Source: Limnobaculum zhutongyuii (GTDB taxonomy: Bacteria; Pseudomonadota; Gammaproteobacteria; Enterobacterales; Enterobacteriaceae). From it: DNA of 64,000 bases. The stretch covers positions 3,906,001 through 3,970,000 of the forward strand of contig NZ_CP034752.1 of the NCBI RefSeq assembly GCF_004295645.1. The letters run 5' to 3'. The position numbers and the translations under genes were made by a program. Shown here in pieces: positions 24,481-33,987 of the stretch (position 1 is its first letter; each line of letters starts with the position of its first letter). Below the pieces are notes generated by a model. That model saw only the letters and a list, made by a program, of their open reading frames with translations, did not search any database and was not told the origin of the DNA.

Positions 24481-25950
24481 TTAACCCATACGGTAGTTTG
24501 GTGACTCTTTAGTGATGGTCACATCGTGCACGTGGCTTTCCTGAATACCTGCGCCAGTGATGCGTACAAACTCAGCCTTGGTGCGCAGTTCATCGATGGT
24601 GCCACAACCAGTCAGACCCATACAGGAACGTAATCCACCCATTTGTTGGTGAATAATCACTTTCAGCAGGCCTTTATACGCCACGCGGCCTTCAATGCCT
24701 TCCGGTACTAATTTGTCTGCCGCATTGTCGGTCTGGAAGTAACGGTCTGAAGAACCTTTAGACATCGCACCCAGCGATCCCATACCGCGATAAGATTTGA
24801 AAGAGCGGCCCTGATACAGTTCGATTTCACCCGGAGACTCTTCAGTACCGGCTAACATCGAACCGACCATGACACTGGAAGCACCGGCAGCAATGGCTTT
24901 AGCAATATCACCAGAGAAGCGAATACCGCCGTCGGCAATGACCGGAATACCTAAGTGACCAACCGCTTCTACCGCATCAGCAATAGCCGTAATTTGTGGT
25001 ACACCCACACCGGTAACGATACGGGTAGTACAGATGGAGCCAGGGCCAATACCTACTTTCACCGCGTTAACGCCAGCCTGAGCCAGCGCCAGAGCACCCG
25101 CAGAAGTTGCCACGTTGCCACCAATAATCTGTAAATCAGGATAAGCGGCGCGAGTTTCACGAATGCGTTGCAATACCCCTTCAGAATGACCATGAGAGGA
25201 GTCAATCAGCAGCACATCAACACCAGCCTCAACCAGTGCGGCGACACGCTCTTCATTACCGGCACCGGCCCCAACAGCAGCACCTACACGTAAACGGCCC
25301 AGCTCGTCTTTACAGGCGTTAGGTTTACGTTCGGCTTTCTGGAAATCTTTAACCGTGATCATACCGTGCAGATGGAATTTATCGTCAACCACCAGCGCTT
25401 TCTCTACGCGCTTTTCATGCATTTTTTGGAATACGGTTTCACGATCGGTCGCTTCGGTTTCATTCACCGTGACCAGACGCTCTTTTGGCGTCATCCATGC
25501 GCTAACCGGTTGATTAAGATCGGTAACAAAACGCACGTCACGACCGGTGATAATACCCACCAGTTCGTTATTTTTAGCCACTACCGGGTAACCGGCAAAG
25601 CCATTAATCAACGCCAGTTCTTTCACTTCACGAACCGTCGTTTCCGGCGTTACGGTGATAGGATCGCTAACAATACCGCTTTCATGTCTTTTCACCCGGC
25701 GAACTTCTTCCGCCTGGCGTTCGATTGACATATTTTTATGAATAAAACCGATACCGCCTTCCTGTGCCAGAGCGATTGCCAGGCTGGCTTCAGTAACGGT
25801 ATCCATAGCGGCAGACAGCATAGGGATGTTTAAACGAATTGTTGAGGTCAACATCGTTGATAATTCGGCAGTATTAGGTAATACCGTGGAGTGTGCAGGG
25901 ACGAGCAGAACGTCGTCAAATGTCAGGGCTTCTTTAGCAATACGTAGCAT
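24481..25950 (-). CDS. guaB: IMP dehydrogenase
   Basis: The enzyme oxidises IMP to XMP with NAD, the first step of GMP synthesis. It has a TIM barrel interrupted by two CBS domains (about 95-205; IVSDPITVTPETTVREVKEL, WMTPKERLVTVNE). The catalytic loop cysteine is in GPGSICTTRIV, and YRGMGSLGAM and the flap follow. ATG at 25950 (MLRIAKEALTFDDVLL) matches the E. coli start and gives 489 residues; the TTG six bases upstream is unlikely. It is divergent from xseA, as in E. coli. Confidence 0.97.
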   Translation of the reverse strand: MLRIAKEALTFDDVLLVPAHSTVLPNTAELSTMLTSTIRLNIPMLSAAMDTVTEASLAIALAQEGGIGFIHKNMSIERQAEEVRRVKRHESGIVSDPITVTPETTVREVKELALINGFAGYPVVAKNNELVGIITGRDVRFVTDLNQPVSAWMTPKERLVTVNETEATDRETVFQKMHEKRVEKALVVDDKFHLHGMITVKDFQKAERKPNACKDELGRLRVGAAVGAGAGNEERVAALVEAGVDVLLIDSSHGHSEGVLQRIRETRAAYPDLQIIGGNVATSAGALALAQAGVNAVKVGIGPGSICTTRIVTGVGVPQITAIADAVEAVGHLGIPVIADGGIRFSGDIAKAIAAGASSVMVGSMLAGTEESPGEIELYQGRSFKSYRGMGSLGAMSKGSSDRYFQTDNAADKLVPEGIEGRVAYKGLLKVIIHQQMGGLRSCMGLTGCGTIDELRTKAEFVRITGAGIQESHVHDVTITKESPNYRMG

Positions 25951-26016
25951 GGGCAATATCTCACCGGGTTAGGGGTTTAGAAACAGATAAAATATTGCCG
26001 AGGAAGTATACAGAGA

Positions 26017-26045
26017 TATATACCTCCACACCACACTTTTTTCAA
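26017..26045 (-). promoter_or_regulatory. Candidate sigma-70 promoter of guaBA
   Basis: On the minus strand TTGAAA (26045-26040) and TATATA (26022-26017) are separated by 17 bp, about 70 bp before the guaB start. The -10 differs from consensus at two bases. A TATACT a few bases further downstream is an alternative -10. No clear PurR box was found. Confidence 0.4.
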
Positions 26046-26124
26046 AAAAAACTTGATTAGCGCGTATAGCTATGTAGTATCGACTAATTAAGTCGCCGTT
26101 ATCGAGTTTGATCTCCGTCACATT

Positions 26125-27483
26125 ATGTCGCTACCTTCATCTCCTCCAATCTTTACCGTTAGCCGTTTAAATCAGACGGTTCGTCAGCTATTGGAAATGG
26201 AGATGGGTCAGATATGGTTATCCGCAGAAATCTCTAACTTCTCTCAGCCTTCATCTGGCCACTGGTATTTCACCCTAAAAGACGATAGAGCTCAGGTGCG
26301 CTGCGCTATGTTTCGCACCGCTAACCGCAAAACCACCTTCCAGCCACAAAATGGCCAGCAGGTTTTAGTGCGTGCATCGATAACGCTGTATGAACCACGC
26401 GGTGATTATCAGCTAATTGCCGAAAGCATGCAGCCCGCCGGTGACGGTTTATTACAACAGCGATTTGAACAGCTTAAACAGCGTTTGTCTGATGAAGGAT
26501 TATTTAATCCTGCACGTAAACGCCCTCTTCCATCTCCTGCAACCTGCATTGGTATTATTACTTCGGCTTCTGGCGCAGCGCTGCACGATATGTTGCAGAT
26601 CCTGCAGCGGCGCGATCCGTCACTGCCAGTGATCATCTACCCCACTATGGTGCAGGGTAGTGAAGCCACATTACAAATTGCCCGAACCATTGAGCTGGCC
26701 AATCAGCGCAATGAATGTGATGTATTAATTGTTGGTCGCGGCGGCGGATCTCTGGAAGACCTCTGGTGTTTTAACGAAGAGTTGGTTGCCCGTGCTATTT
26801 TTAACAGTCAGATTCCTGTTGTCAGTGCCGTGGGTCATGAGACCGATGTGACTATTGCTGACTTTGTTGCAGACCTGCGCGCTCCTACGCCATCGGCGGC
26901 GGCAGAGCTTATCAGTCGTAATCAGCCTGAATTAATCCGCCGTTTACAGTCGCAACAACAGCGATTAGAAATGGCAATGGATTATTATCTGACCCATTTG
27001 CGTCAGCGTCTTACTCGTCAGGACAGCCGCCTGCAACAGCAGCACCCACAGTTAAGATTATCCCGCCAACAAACGGCGTTATTGAAACTGCAAAATCGAC
27101 TGGAAGAAGGAATGCAAACCCGCCTGCGTTTAGCAAACCGCCAGACAGAACGTTTACAGCAGCGTTTATTACATACCCAACCGCAGGTTAAAGTTCATCG
27201 TTGCCAGCAGCAACTGCAACAGTATCAATACCAGTTACAACAAGCGTTGGAACGTCAGCTCAATGGCGCCCGTCAACGTTTTAGCGTTGGCTATTCACAG
27301 CTGGAAGCAGTCAGTCCACTGGCAACGCTGGCCCGAGGTTATAGCGTCACCACCGCAGCCGATGGAAAAACGCTGAAAAAATCAAAACAGGTAAAAACCG
27401 GCGATACGCTGAAAACCCGTTTGAGTGATGGTTGGATTGAAAGTCAGGTCAGCGGTATTTATTCAACCAATACTAAGTATTAA
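26125..27483 (+). CDS. xseA: Exodeoxyribonuclease VII large subunit
   Basis: A 452-residue nuclease subunit that degrades single-stranded DNA with the small subunit XseB. Residues 1-100 are an OB-fold (VSRLNQTVRQLLEMEMGQIWLSAEISNF, SGHWYFTLKDDRAQVRCAMFR). The catalytic core (about 125-310) has IGIITSASGAALHDML, GRGGGSLEDLWCFNEE, VSAVGHETDVTIADFVADLRAPTPSAAAE. A glutamine-rich helical region (about 265-400) follows, and the C-terminus includes LARGYSV. Divergent from guaB across 174 bp, as in E. coli. Confidence 0.96.
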   Translation: MSLPSSPPIFTVSRLNQTVRQLLEMEMGQIWLSAEISNFSQPSSGHWYFTLKDDRAQVRCAMFRTANRKTTFQPQNGQQVLVRASITLYEPRGDYQLIAESMQPAGDGLLQQRFEQLKQRLSDEGLFNPARKRPLPSPATCIGIITSASGAALHDMLQILQRRDPSLPVIIYPTMVQGSEATLQIARTIELANQRNECDVLIVGRGGGSLEDLWCFNEELVARAIFNSQIPVVSAVGHETDVTIADFVADLRAPTPSAAAELISRNQPELIRRLQSQQQRLEMAMDYYLTHLRQRLTRQDSRLQQQHPQLRLSRQQTALLKLQNRLEEGMQTRLRLANRQTERLQQRLLHTQPQVKVHRCQQQLQQYQYQLQQALERQLNGARQRFSVGYSQLEAVSPLATLARGYSVTTAADGKTLKKSKQVKTGDTLKTRLSDGWIESQVSGIYSTNTKY

Positions 27484-27583
27484 ATCATACCGTCAGATCT
27501 CTGAGATTAAATATTGAGCTTTCCCAATCGTGCTCGTTGATGGTATTCGCTGTTAGCTATTACGACCAGAGCCTCCACCAAAA

Positions 27584-27817
27584 TTAAGATAACTTGTCTT
27601 CAACATATTGCAATGTAATACGCTTCTTCGATATTAACCCATGACCATGCTGGCAGAAGTAATCTACCGCGCCGCAGGCCTGCATCTTTTCCAGTGGTTT
27701 ATTGCAATCAGGACAAAGGGCAATTTGCTGATAGGCCTTACGGCATCCTTCACAATAGAAAGTATTACCCAGTTTCCAGAGCATCGCGCGGTGACAGTGG
27801 GGACAGAGTGCATCCAT
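27584..27817 (-). CDS. yfgJ: YfgJ zinc-ribbon protein
   Basis: A 77-residue protein with paired CxxC motifs: CPHC at 5-8 and CEGC near 22-25 form one zinc ribbon, CPDC near 35-38 and the C-x-H pair near 54-57 a second. This is the pattern of E. coli YfgJ, which lies in the same position between xseA and der. Function is unknown; a small zinc-binding cytoplasmic protein is all the sequence supports. It starts 12 bp after the AEC transporter gene ends on the same strand, so the two may be co-transcribed. Confidence 0.85.
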   Translation of the reverse strand: MDALCPHCHRAMLWKLGNTFYCEGCRKAYQQIALCPDCNKPLEKMQACGAVDYFCQHGHGLISKKRITLQYVEDKLS

Positions 27818-27829
27818 TAGGGTTCCTCG

Positions 27830-28789
27830 CTAAACCAGTCCGCTCCCTCTTAATAACAACAAACCAAGAGCAGTGGTGAAAAATGACGCCAGAGTCGTCA
27901 GCGCAATAATGTTAGCCGCTAAGGTGGGGTTTCCCCCCATCGCCCGCGCCATAACATAGCTGGCTGCTGCCGTCGGCGTCGCTGACAGTAAAAATATAAC
28001 CCCTAATGGCGCACCACGGAAGCCGTATAACCATCCGCCTAAAAATAGCAGTAGTGGAACCACAAGAACCCGGGCCACACAGGAGAGCATCGCAACATTT
28101 GATGAACGGAACATGGCACGAAAGTCCAGACTGGCACCAGTACATAGCAGTGCCAGCGGTAGCGCGATACCAGAGATATAATTGCCGGTCTTAGTGAATA
28201 CATCCGGAATATGGATAGAAAAAATAGAGAATGGCAATGCCAGTAAAATACCGATGATCAACGGGTTAGTCACGACACCACGAATAATACTGGCAAAACT
28301 TGGTCTGCCATTAGGACCGGTTGAAAGACTGCGGGCAAGCGTAATCACCGATAAGACGTTATACAGAATCACCGTGACAACGATATAGAATGATGCGACA
28401 GAGACACCTTCGCTCCCAAATGCCATTGACGCATAGGCAACACCTAATATTGCCGCATTTCCCCGAAAACCACCCTGAACAAAGATCCCCCTTTCCCTGC
28501 GATCTTTAACCAGATAAGGAGCCACCAACTCCAGTAATAAAAAGCTACCAAGAGTTCCGATAGCGGCATGCATCATCATCGGCAAATGGCTTTGAAAGTC
28601 TTCATGATTTCCTGCAATACTGAAAAATAACAGGCAAGGCAAAGCAATATTAAATACCACTCTGCTGGCGGTATCGCAAAATTGATCGTCAATCAGGCGA
28701 AGATGCCGCAAGAAAACCCCCAGCAGCATCATTAATAAGGTAGGAACCGTTACGCTAAAAGCGAAGCTCCATGTTTCCCATGACATCAT
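27830..28789 (-). CDS. AEC-family (auxin efflux carrier-like) permease
   Basis: A 319-residue membrane protein with ten likely membrane segments in two bundles. Signatures include VPTLLMMLLGVFLRHLRLID at the N-terminus, VVFNIALPCLLF, the TNPLIIGILLALPF segment and LPLALLCTGASLDFRAMF. Bacterial members (MdcF, YfdV type) carry malonate, oxalate-like or other organic anions, but substrate cannot be read from sequence. Two adjacent ATG codons could start it. It and the divergent CPA2 antiporter are inserted between yfgJ and der compared with E. coli. Confidence 0.85.
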   Translation of the reverse strand: MMSWETWSFAFSVTVPTLLMMLLGVFLRHLRLIDDQFCDTASRVVFNIALPCLLFFSIAGNHEDFQSHLPMMMHAAIGTLGSFLLLELVAPYLVKDRRERGIFVQGGFRGNAAILGVAYASMAFGSEGVSVASFYIVVTVILYNVLSVITLARSLSTGPNGRPSFASIIRGVVTNPLIIGILLALPFSIFSIHIPDVFTKTGNYISGIALPLALLCTGASLDFRAMFRSSNVAMLSCVARVLVVPLLLFLGGWLYGFRGAPLGVIFLLSATPTAAASYVMARAMGGNPTLAANIIALTTLASFFTTALGLLLLRGSGLV

Positions 28790-29165
28790 TTTTGTTTATT
28801 CCTTTAAACAACCTAACAAAGCCCGACGTTTATAAAAATATTATTATTTTGTAAGGCTAAAACCACCGTCTCACCATTCTATCCTGCAAAATAAATAAGT
28901 AAACACCACACATTTGACTAAGTTTTCAGATAAAAGGCTTAAATAATATTATCCAAACGAAACTATAAATAATTGAAAGTATTTGCCGGACAAAAAATAA
29001 GTTTGTCCGATCGCAAAATTCATCTGCGATAAATGGTCACTGTTGAGTATAATAATTGCTCGGACGTCAGCGTTTACGGGCTTACCCTCCTCCTCAGCCC
29101 CTGCGTGATACAACACTTCAAATATGAAACCTGACGATAAAACTGATGATAAGGAATATCTTTCT
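28790..29165. promoter_or_regulatory. 376-bp divergent gap with hairpins, upstream of the CPA2 antiporter
   Basis: AT-rich in the first half. Near 28985-29030 two small stems follow each other (CGGACAAA / TTTGTCCG, then ATCGCA / TGCGAT). A TATAAT lies near 29049 without a clear -35. A minus-strand open frame (28949-29206) covers this stretch but has no family resemblance or ribosome-binding site and I regard it as chance. Confidence 0.35.
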
Positions 29166-29228
29166 ATGGAGAACCACACTCCCAATAGCGCTACTGTTTC
29201 GGGCAATCACTACAGGAAGCATGCCTGA
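29166..29228 (+). CDS. Possible 20-residue leader peptide overlapping the antiporter start
   Basis: ATG at 29166 opens a 20-codon frame (MENHTPNSATVSGNHYRKHA). Its TGA stop (29226-29228) shares its last base with the ATG of the CPA2 antiporter (TGATG). AAGGA lies 10 bases before its start. The arrangement fits translational coupling or leader control, but a frame this short could be chance. Confidence 0.35.
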   Translation: MENHTPNSATVSGNHYRKHA

Positions 29229-31051
29229 TGAATGAGCCTTTGTTACTACTTACTATTATCCTGTTTGTTGCTGCAGTCACAGTTACGCTGTCAAAAAAAA
29301 TCGGCTTGGGTTCGATCCTTGGCTTATTGATCACCGGTGTGATTATCGGACCTCATACTCCGGGTCAGGTAATTCATAAAGAGCATGTTGATAATATTCT
29401 GCATGTTTCTGAATTTGGTATTGTCCTGTTGCTGTTCATCATTGGCCTGGAAATGCAACCGAAACGCCTGTGGTCCATGAGACGAGTAGTTTTCGGTCTG
29501 GGTTCGCTGCAAATTTTACTTTCTGGTGCCGCTATTGGTACCTACTTCTATTTGCTTGGCAATTCAGCCAACGCGGCCATTATTATTGGTTTAACGCTGG
29601 CCCTCTCTTCTACTGCATTCGTGATTCAAATATTGCAGGAGCATAATGAGTTCTCCAGCGAACACGGACGCATTGGTTTTGCTATTTTGCTGATGCAGGA
29701 TTTAGCCATTGTTCCGTTACTGGCACTGGTTCCATTGCTTTCTGATAAGATTGCGGTGCTGCCAGATGATTCCCCGATGTGGATGCAGACCATTTCAGTT
29801 ATTGGTGCACTGCTGCTGGTTATTATCTTTGGCCGTTATGTGGTGCCTTGGTTACTGAATCGAATGGCGCGTAAAGGTTACCGGGAAAGCTTCTCGCTGT
29901 TTGTTATGTTTGCCGTAGTATTGGCCGCTTATGTGATGGAACACTTCGGTCTGTCCATGGCGCTGGGCGCATTTATTATGGGTATGATGCTGTCTACTTC
30001 TAAATATGGCTTCCAAATTCACGCCAGCGTTGAATCTGCCAAAAGTCTGCTGATGAGCATCTTCTTTATTTCAGTGGGTATGTCCATCGATTTCGTGACG
30101 CTGGCGCAAACTCCGGTGCTGTTTGTCAGTAACGTTGCGGTTATTCTGCTGATCAAAATTATTATTCTGTTTTTACTGTCATTGCTGTTTGGCACGTCAA
30201 AAGAAGCCGCCACTAAAGTGGCTTTCCTGCTTTGCCAGGGCGGTGAGTTCGGTTTCGTATTATTTGGTGTGGCGAAAGCCTTTGGGGTGATTGACGATAC
30301 CACCTTTATCATGGGCATTGGCGTCATCTCAGTAAGTATGGCGTTTACGCCAAGCCTGTATGCCTTTGGCTGCCGCCTGACCAGAAGAGGCGTACTGTCT
30401 GAAATTGACCACACATTGACGCCAGATGAAACCGCCAATAATGCACGAGTCGTCGTGGCAGGTTACGGTGATACCGGCCATGTACTGGCGCAAATGCTGC
30501 AGGACTCCTCAATCCCTCATATTGTGATAGAGAAGAATCCGGAAGTGGTGAAGAAAGCCCAAAAAGCAGGTATCCCTGCCTATTTTGGTGATATCACCGA
30601 TCCAAAACTGCTTAACGTGATTGGCGTAGAACAGGCGCAAATGGTAATTGTCTCTATCGACCATAACGCCAGCGCGCTTAAAGCGGTATCAACCCTGCGC
30701 TCACTTTATCCAATGCTGAAAATATTAGCCCGGGTACTGGATAAAGATCTAAAAGATCAACTGCTGGAAGCCGGTGCCAACTGGGTAGTTATTGAAACGC
30801 TGGAGAGCAGTCTGCACATTGGTGCCGAAGCGCTGAAAGTTCTGGGTGTGGCGGATGAAGAAGTCTCCGAGCTGGTTGATTCCCTGCGTAAAGATGAGAT
30901 GATGGCAACGGTAGAGGAACCGGAAAATGACGATGCTGAAGCTGAATCAAATACGGTAAATGAACCTATCGTTACTGATACTGATTTCGAACTTCCATCC
31001 GATGACGATGATAAGACTCTGGAACCACATCAGCGATCAGAAGCTGGTTGA
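29228..31051 (+). CDS. CPA2-family monovalent cation:proton antiporter (Kef-like)
   Basis: A 607-residue membrane transporter. Residues about 1-385 form the Na/H exchanger fold with 12-13 segments (GLGSILGLLITGVIIGPHTPG, LLLFIIGLEMQPKRLW, LMQDLAIVPLLALVPLL, LLCQGGEFGFVLF). Residues about 402-520 are an RCK/TrkA-N nucleotide-binding domain (VVVAGYGDTGHVLAQML, YFGDITDPKLL). The last 50 residues are very acidic (ENDDAEAES, SDDDDKTLE). KefB/KefC have this layout and export potassium under electrophile stress, but no kefF/kefG ancillary gene is adjacent and overall identity looks modest, so I do not assign a Kef name. Confidence 0.85.
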   Translation: MNEPLLLLTIILFVAAVTVTLSKKIGLGSILGLLITGVIIGPHTPGQVIHKEHVDNILHVSEFGIVLLLFIIGLEMQPKRLWSMRRVVFGLGSLQILLSGAAIGTYFYLLGNSANAAIIIGLTLALSSTAFVIQILQEHNEFSSEHGRIGFAILLMQDLAIVPLLALVPLLSDKIAVLPDDSPMWMQTISVIGALLLVIIFGRYVVPWLLNRMARKGYRESFSLFVMFAVVLAAYVMEHFGLSMALGAFIMGMMLSTSKYGFQIHASVESAKSLLMSIFFISVGMSIDFVTLAQTPVLFVSNVAVILLIKIIILFLLSLLFGTSKEAATKVAFLLCQGGEFGFVLFGVAKAFGVIDDTTFIMGIGVISVSMAFTPSLYAFGCRLTRRGVLSEIDHTLTPDETANNARVVVAGYGDTGHVLAQMLQDSSIPHIVIEKNPEVVKKAQKAGIPAYFGDITDPKLLNVIGVEQAQMVIVSIDHNASALKAVSTLRSLYPMLKILARVLDKDLKDQLLEAGANWVVIETLESSLHIGAEALKVLGVADEEVSELVDSLRKDEMMATVEEPENDDAEAESNTVNEPIVTDTDFELPSDDDDKTLEPHQRSEAG

Positions 31052-31100
31052 TAAGAGATATTTATCACAGCAACTCTGTTGAATCAGAGTTCTGACAAAC

Positions 31101-31127
31101 AAAAGGGGCGCATATAGCACCCCTTTT
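31101..31127. terminator. Bidirectional terminator between the antiporter and der
   Basis: AAAAGGGG (31101-31108) pairs with CCCCTTTT (31120-31127) around an 11-base loop. A and T tracts on both sides allow use by both convergent genes. Confidence 0.8.
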
Positions 31128-31141
31128 ACTTTCTTAAAGAC

Positions 31142-32641
31142 TTACTTGCCACGACTCTTAATATGCTGCATCAGGCGACGACGCTTACGCTGCTGGGTTG
31201 GCGTCAGCTTATTGCGACGGCCCGCAAACGGGTTATCGCCTTCTTTAAACTGAATACGAATTGGTGTTCCCATCACTTCCAGCGAACGGCGGAAATAATT
31301 CATCAGATAACGCTTATAGGAATCCGGCAGGTCTTTCACCTGATTACCATGGATAACCACAATCGGCGGGTTATATCCCCCCGCATGAGCATATTTCAGC
31401 TTCACACGGCGACCGCTCACTAATGGTGGTTGATGGTCATCCTGCGCCATTTGCATAATACGTGTCAGTAAAGAGGTGCTCACTCTGCGAGTTGCGCAGC
31501 GATAGGCTTCCTGCACTGACTCAAACAGATTACCTACACCGCTACCATGCAACGCTGAGATAAAATGAACTCGAGCAAAATCAACAAAGCCCAAACGCAG
31601 ATCCAATGCCTCTTTAACCTGCTCTTTGATGTCCTGAGACAGACCATCCCATTTGTTTACCGCAATAACCAGTGAGCGCCCACTATTAATGATAAATCCC
31701 AACAGAGAAAGGTCCTGATCGGAAATGCCTTCACGTGCATCAATCACCAGCAATACTACGTTAGCGTCTTCAATGGCCTGCAAAGTTTTAATCACGGAGA
31801 ATTTTTCTACCGTTTCGGTCACTCTTGCACGTTTCCGTACGCCAGCAGTATCAATCAGGATATATTCACGTTCATCACGGGTCATCGGAATATAGATACT
31901 ATCGCGGGTGGTTCCCGGCATATCATAAACAACCACGCGTTCTTCACCCAGAATTCGGTTAGTTAGCGTGGACTTACCCACATTAGGGCGGCCAACGATC
32001 GCCAGTTTAATCGGTAAATTTTCCAGATAAGAGGAGTCTTCTTCTTCCTCACCTTCTGGTGCGTTTTCATCGAACTCTTCATCCCAGATATCGGTACCGA
32101 TATCCGCAAACTCATCATCCGGATTTTCTGACTCAGCAGACTCATCTTCTTCAACTACCGGGCCCAGCACCTGCTCAATCAGAGAAGTTACACCACGTCC
32201 GTGAGAAGCTGCAATCGGATAAACTTCCCCTAATCCCAGCGCATAAAAATCGCCTACCGCACTGTCAGGATCCAGACCATCGGTCTTATTCGCTACCAGG
32301 AAAGTCGCCTTCTCGCGCATCCGCAGGTGCTGAGCAATGCCCTGATCTGCTGGCATCAGCCCGGCACGAGCATCCACCATAAATAAAACAACATCAGCCT
32401 CTTCAATCGCCAATAGCGACTGACCTGCCATATGGGTTTCAACACCGTCTTCGGTTCCATCAATACCACCGGTATCGATAACGATAAATTCGTGGCCAGC
32501 AGATTCGGCCTTACCGTATTTCCGATCGCGGGTTAATCCCGGGAAATCAGCAACCAATGCATCACGAGTACGCGTTAAGCGGTTAAATAGCGTGGACTTA
32601 CCCACGTTGGGACGCCCGACCAGCGCGATAACAGGGATCAT
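31142..32641 (-). CDS. der: Ribosome assembly GTPase Der (EngA)
   Basis: A 499-residue GTPase needed for 50S subunit assembly. It has two GTPase domains in tandem, each with GRPNVGKSTL (near residue 8 and near 217), DTGGID / DTAGVRKRA and NKTDG / NKWDG motifs. An acidic linker (about 165-205, EEDESAESENPDDEF) joins them, and the C-terminal KH-like domain ends in a basic tail (TPTQQRKRRRLMQHIKSRGK). Slightly longer than E. coli Der (490), mostly in the linker. It follows bamB after 154 bp containing a hairpin. Confidence 0.97.
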   Translation of the reverse strand: MIPVIALVGRPNVGKSTLFNRLTRTRDALVADFPGLTRDRKYGKAESAGHEFIVIDTGGIDGTEDGVETHMAGQSLLAIEEADVVLFMVDARAGLMPADQGIAQHLRMREKATFLVANKTDGLDPDSAVGDFYALGLGEVYPIAASHGRGVTSLIEQVLGPVVEEDESAESENPDDEFADIGTDIWDEEFDENAPEGEEEEDSSYLENLPIKLAIVGRPNVGKSTLTNRILGEERVVVYDMPGTTRDSIYIPMTRDEREYILIDTAGVRKRARVTETVEKFSVIKTLQAIEDANVVLLVIDAREGISDQDLSLLGFIINSGRSLVIAVNKWDGLSQDIKEQVKEALDLRLGFVDFARVHFISALHGSGVGNLFESVQEAYRCATRRVSTSLLTRIMQMAQDDHQPPLVSGRRVKLKYAHAGGYNPPIVVIHGNQVKDLPDSYKRYLMNYFRRSLEVMGTPIRIQFKEGDNPFAGRRNKLTPTQQRKRRRLMQHIKSRGK

Positions 32642-32720
32642 TATTAAAGCCTCTTTCTTTATAACTATATGATTTTAAGATGGTTAATTAAAAAACATCA
32701 CCAGCTTTATAGAAGACGAA

Positions 32721-32744
32721 ACGGCCCCTGGTGTCAGGAGCCGT
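32721..32744. terminator. Hairpin between bamB and der
   Basis: A stem with one mismatch (ACGGC-C-CCTG, loop GTGT, CAGG-A-GCCGT). On the plus strand it is followed by TTTTT, on the minus strand by TTTCGTC. It may end or attenuate transcription passing from bamB toward der. Confidence 0.5.
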
Positions 32745-32795
32745 TTTTCAACCGGCATAATTCAATTACATCATGCCTTTTGGATAATCATTAAC

Positions 32796-33977
32796 TCAGC
32801 GGCTATAGGAGTAAACACTACCGCCACGAGCCTGAATCACCAGTCGATCGCCTGCAACGATTGGCGAAGACAGGAATCCATCACTATCCACTTTATTTTG
32901 TGCAACAAACTGACCGGTAGCGCTATCCATCCAGTGCAGATAACCTTCTGAATCACCGACCACTACATAGCCATTAAACAGCACTGGTGCAGTCAGTTGG
33001 CGATGTAACAGATCGTTTTGTGTCCACATGACGGTTCCGCCATTTAGCGTCAGAGCAACCACTTTATCATCCTGATCTACCAGGAAAACGCGACCGCTGT
33101 CGATAAAGAAATCATTAACTGAACCCATATCGCGTTTCCAGATAATCTGGCCTGAACGCAGGTCCATGGCAGTGAAGCTACCGTTATAACCCTGAGCATA
33201 AACTATGTTATCAACGATCACCGGCGTGCTATCTACGTCAGCTAAACGGTCAATTTCTGTTGCACCACTTGGCTGAGAAATACGCTGTTGCCAAATTAAC
33301 TGGCCTTGATCTAACAGTACGGCATTCACACGACCGTTATCACCACCAACAACGGCAGCACCATGTGCTACTGCTGGCGCTGATTCACCGCGCAGAGAAA
33401 GCAATGGCATACCGAGGTTAGCGGTCCATTTAATGGTACCATCAGCTTCGCTTAACGCCTGTAGCATACCGTTAGTGGTATGAACCAGCACTAAGCCATT
33501 ACTCACTACAGGGCGAGATAATACTTCACCAGCAACCAACGTTTTCCATGCCAGCGCGCCATCGGCACTGTTAAGGGCATAAACGACAGCATTTTCGCTA
33601 CCGACATAAACATGTGCGCCCGCTGCGGTTACGCCACCGGATAACATCGGTGATTTAGCAGAAGAGAAGAAACCTGCACTTTCAGTCACGTCAGCTTTCC
33701 AGATTTGCTTGCCGCTATCGGCATCCATCGCTTTAACCTGACCATTACGCGCTGCCGCATAAATACGGCCGTCCTGCCAGGATGGACGCAGATGAGAATA
33801 GTATTCACCAACACCATTGCCGACAGAAGTACTCCAGTGCTTGTTCGGTGAGAATTGGTTACTCACCTGTGGCAGTGGTGACATTTTTACTGCATCATCA
33901 TCGCCGCCAAACAGCGAACAACCACTCAACATGGTTACAGACAGCAATCCTACGCAAAAAATTCTACGTAATTTCAT
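32796..33977 (-). CDS. bamB: Outer membrane assembly lipoprotein BamB
   Basis: A 393-residue lipoprotein of the BAM complex, which inserts beta-barrel proteins into the outer membrane. The signal peptide ends in lipobox LSGC (Cys20). The rest is an eight-bladed beta-propeller built of PQQ-like repeats, visible as recurring W-K / G-x-I-x-W patterns (GKQIWKADV, GALAWKTLV, GTIKWTANL, GQLIWQQRI, GQIIWKRDM, GTVMWTQND). It lies 10 bp downstream of yfgM, as in E. coli. Confidence 0.96.
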   Translation of the reverse strand: MKLRRIFCVGLLSVTMLSGCSLFGGDDDAVKMSPLPQVSNQFSPNKHWSTSVGNGVGEYYSHLRPSWQDGRIYAAARNGQVKAMDADSGKQIWKADVTESAGFFSSAKSPMLSGGVTAAGAHVYVGSENAVVYALNSADGALAWKTLVAGEVLSRPVVSNGLVLVHTTNGMLQALSEADGTIKWTANLGMPLLSLRGESAPAVAHGAAVVGGDNGRVNAVLLDQGQLIWQQRISQPSGATEIDRLADVDSTPVIVDNIVYAQGYNGSFTAMDLRSGQIIWKRDMGSVNDFFIDSGRVFLVDQDDKVVALTLNGGTVMWTQNDLLHRQLTAPVLFNGYVVVGDSEGYLHWMDSATGQFVAQNKVDSDGFLSSPIVAGDRLVIQARGGSVYSYSR

Positions 33978-33987
33978 TCAAATCCCC

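Noticed and set aside
28949..29206. Minus-strand open frame of 85 codons upstream of the antiporter
   Set aside because: No family resemblance or ribosome-binding site, and it spans promoter-like AT-rich sequence and hairpins.
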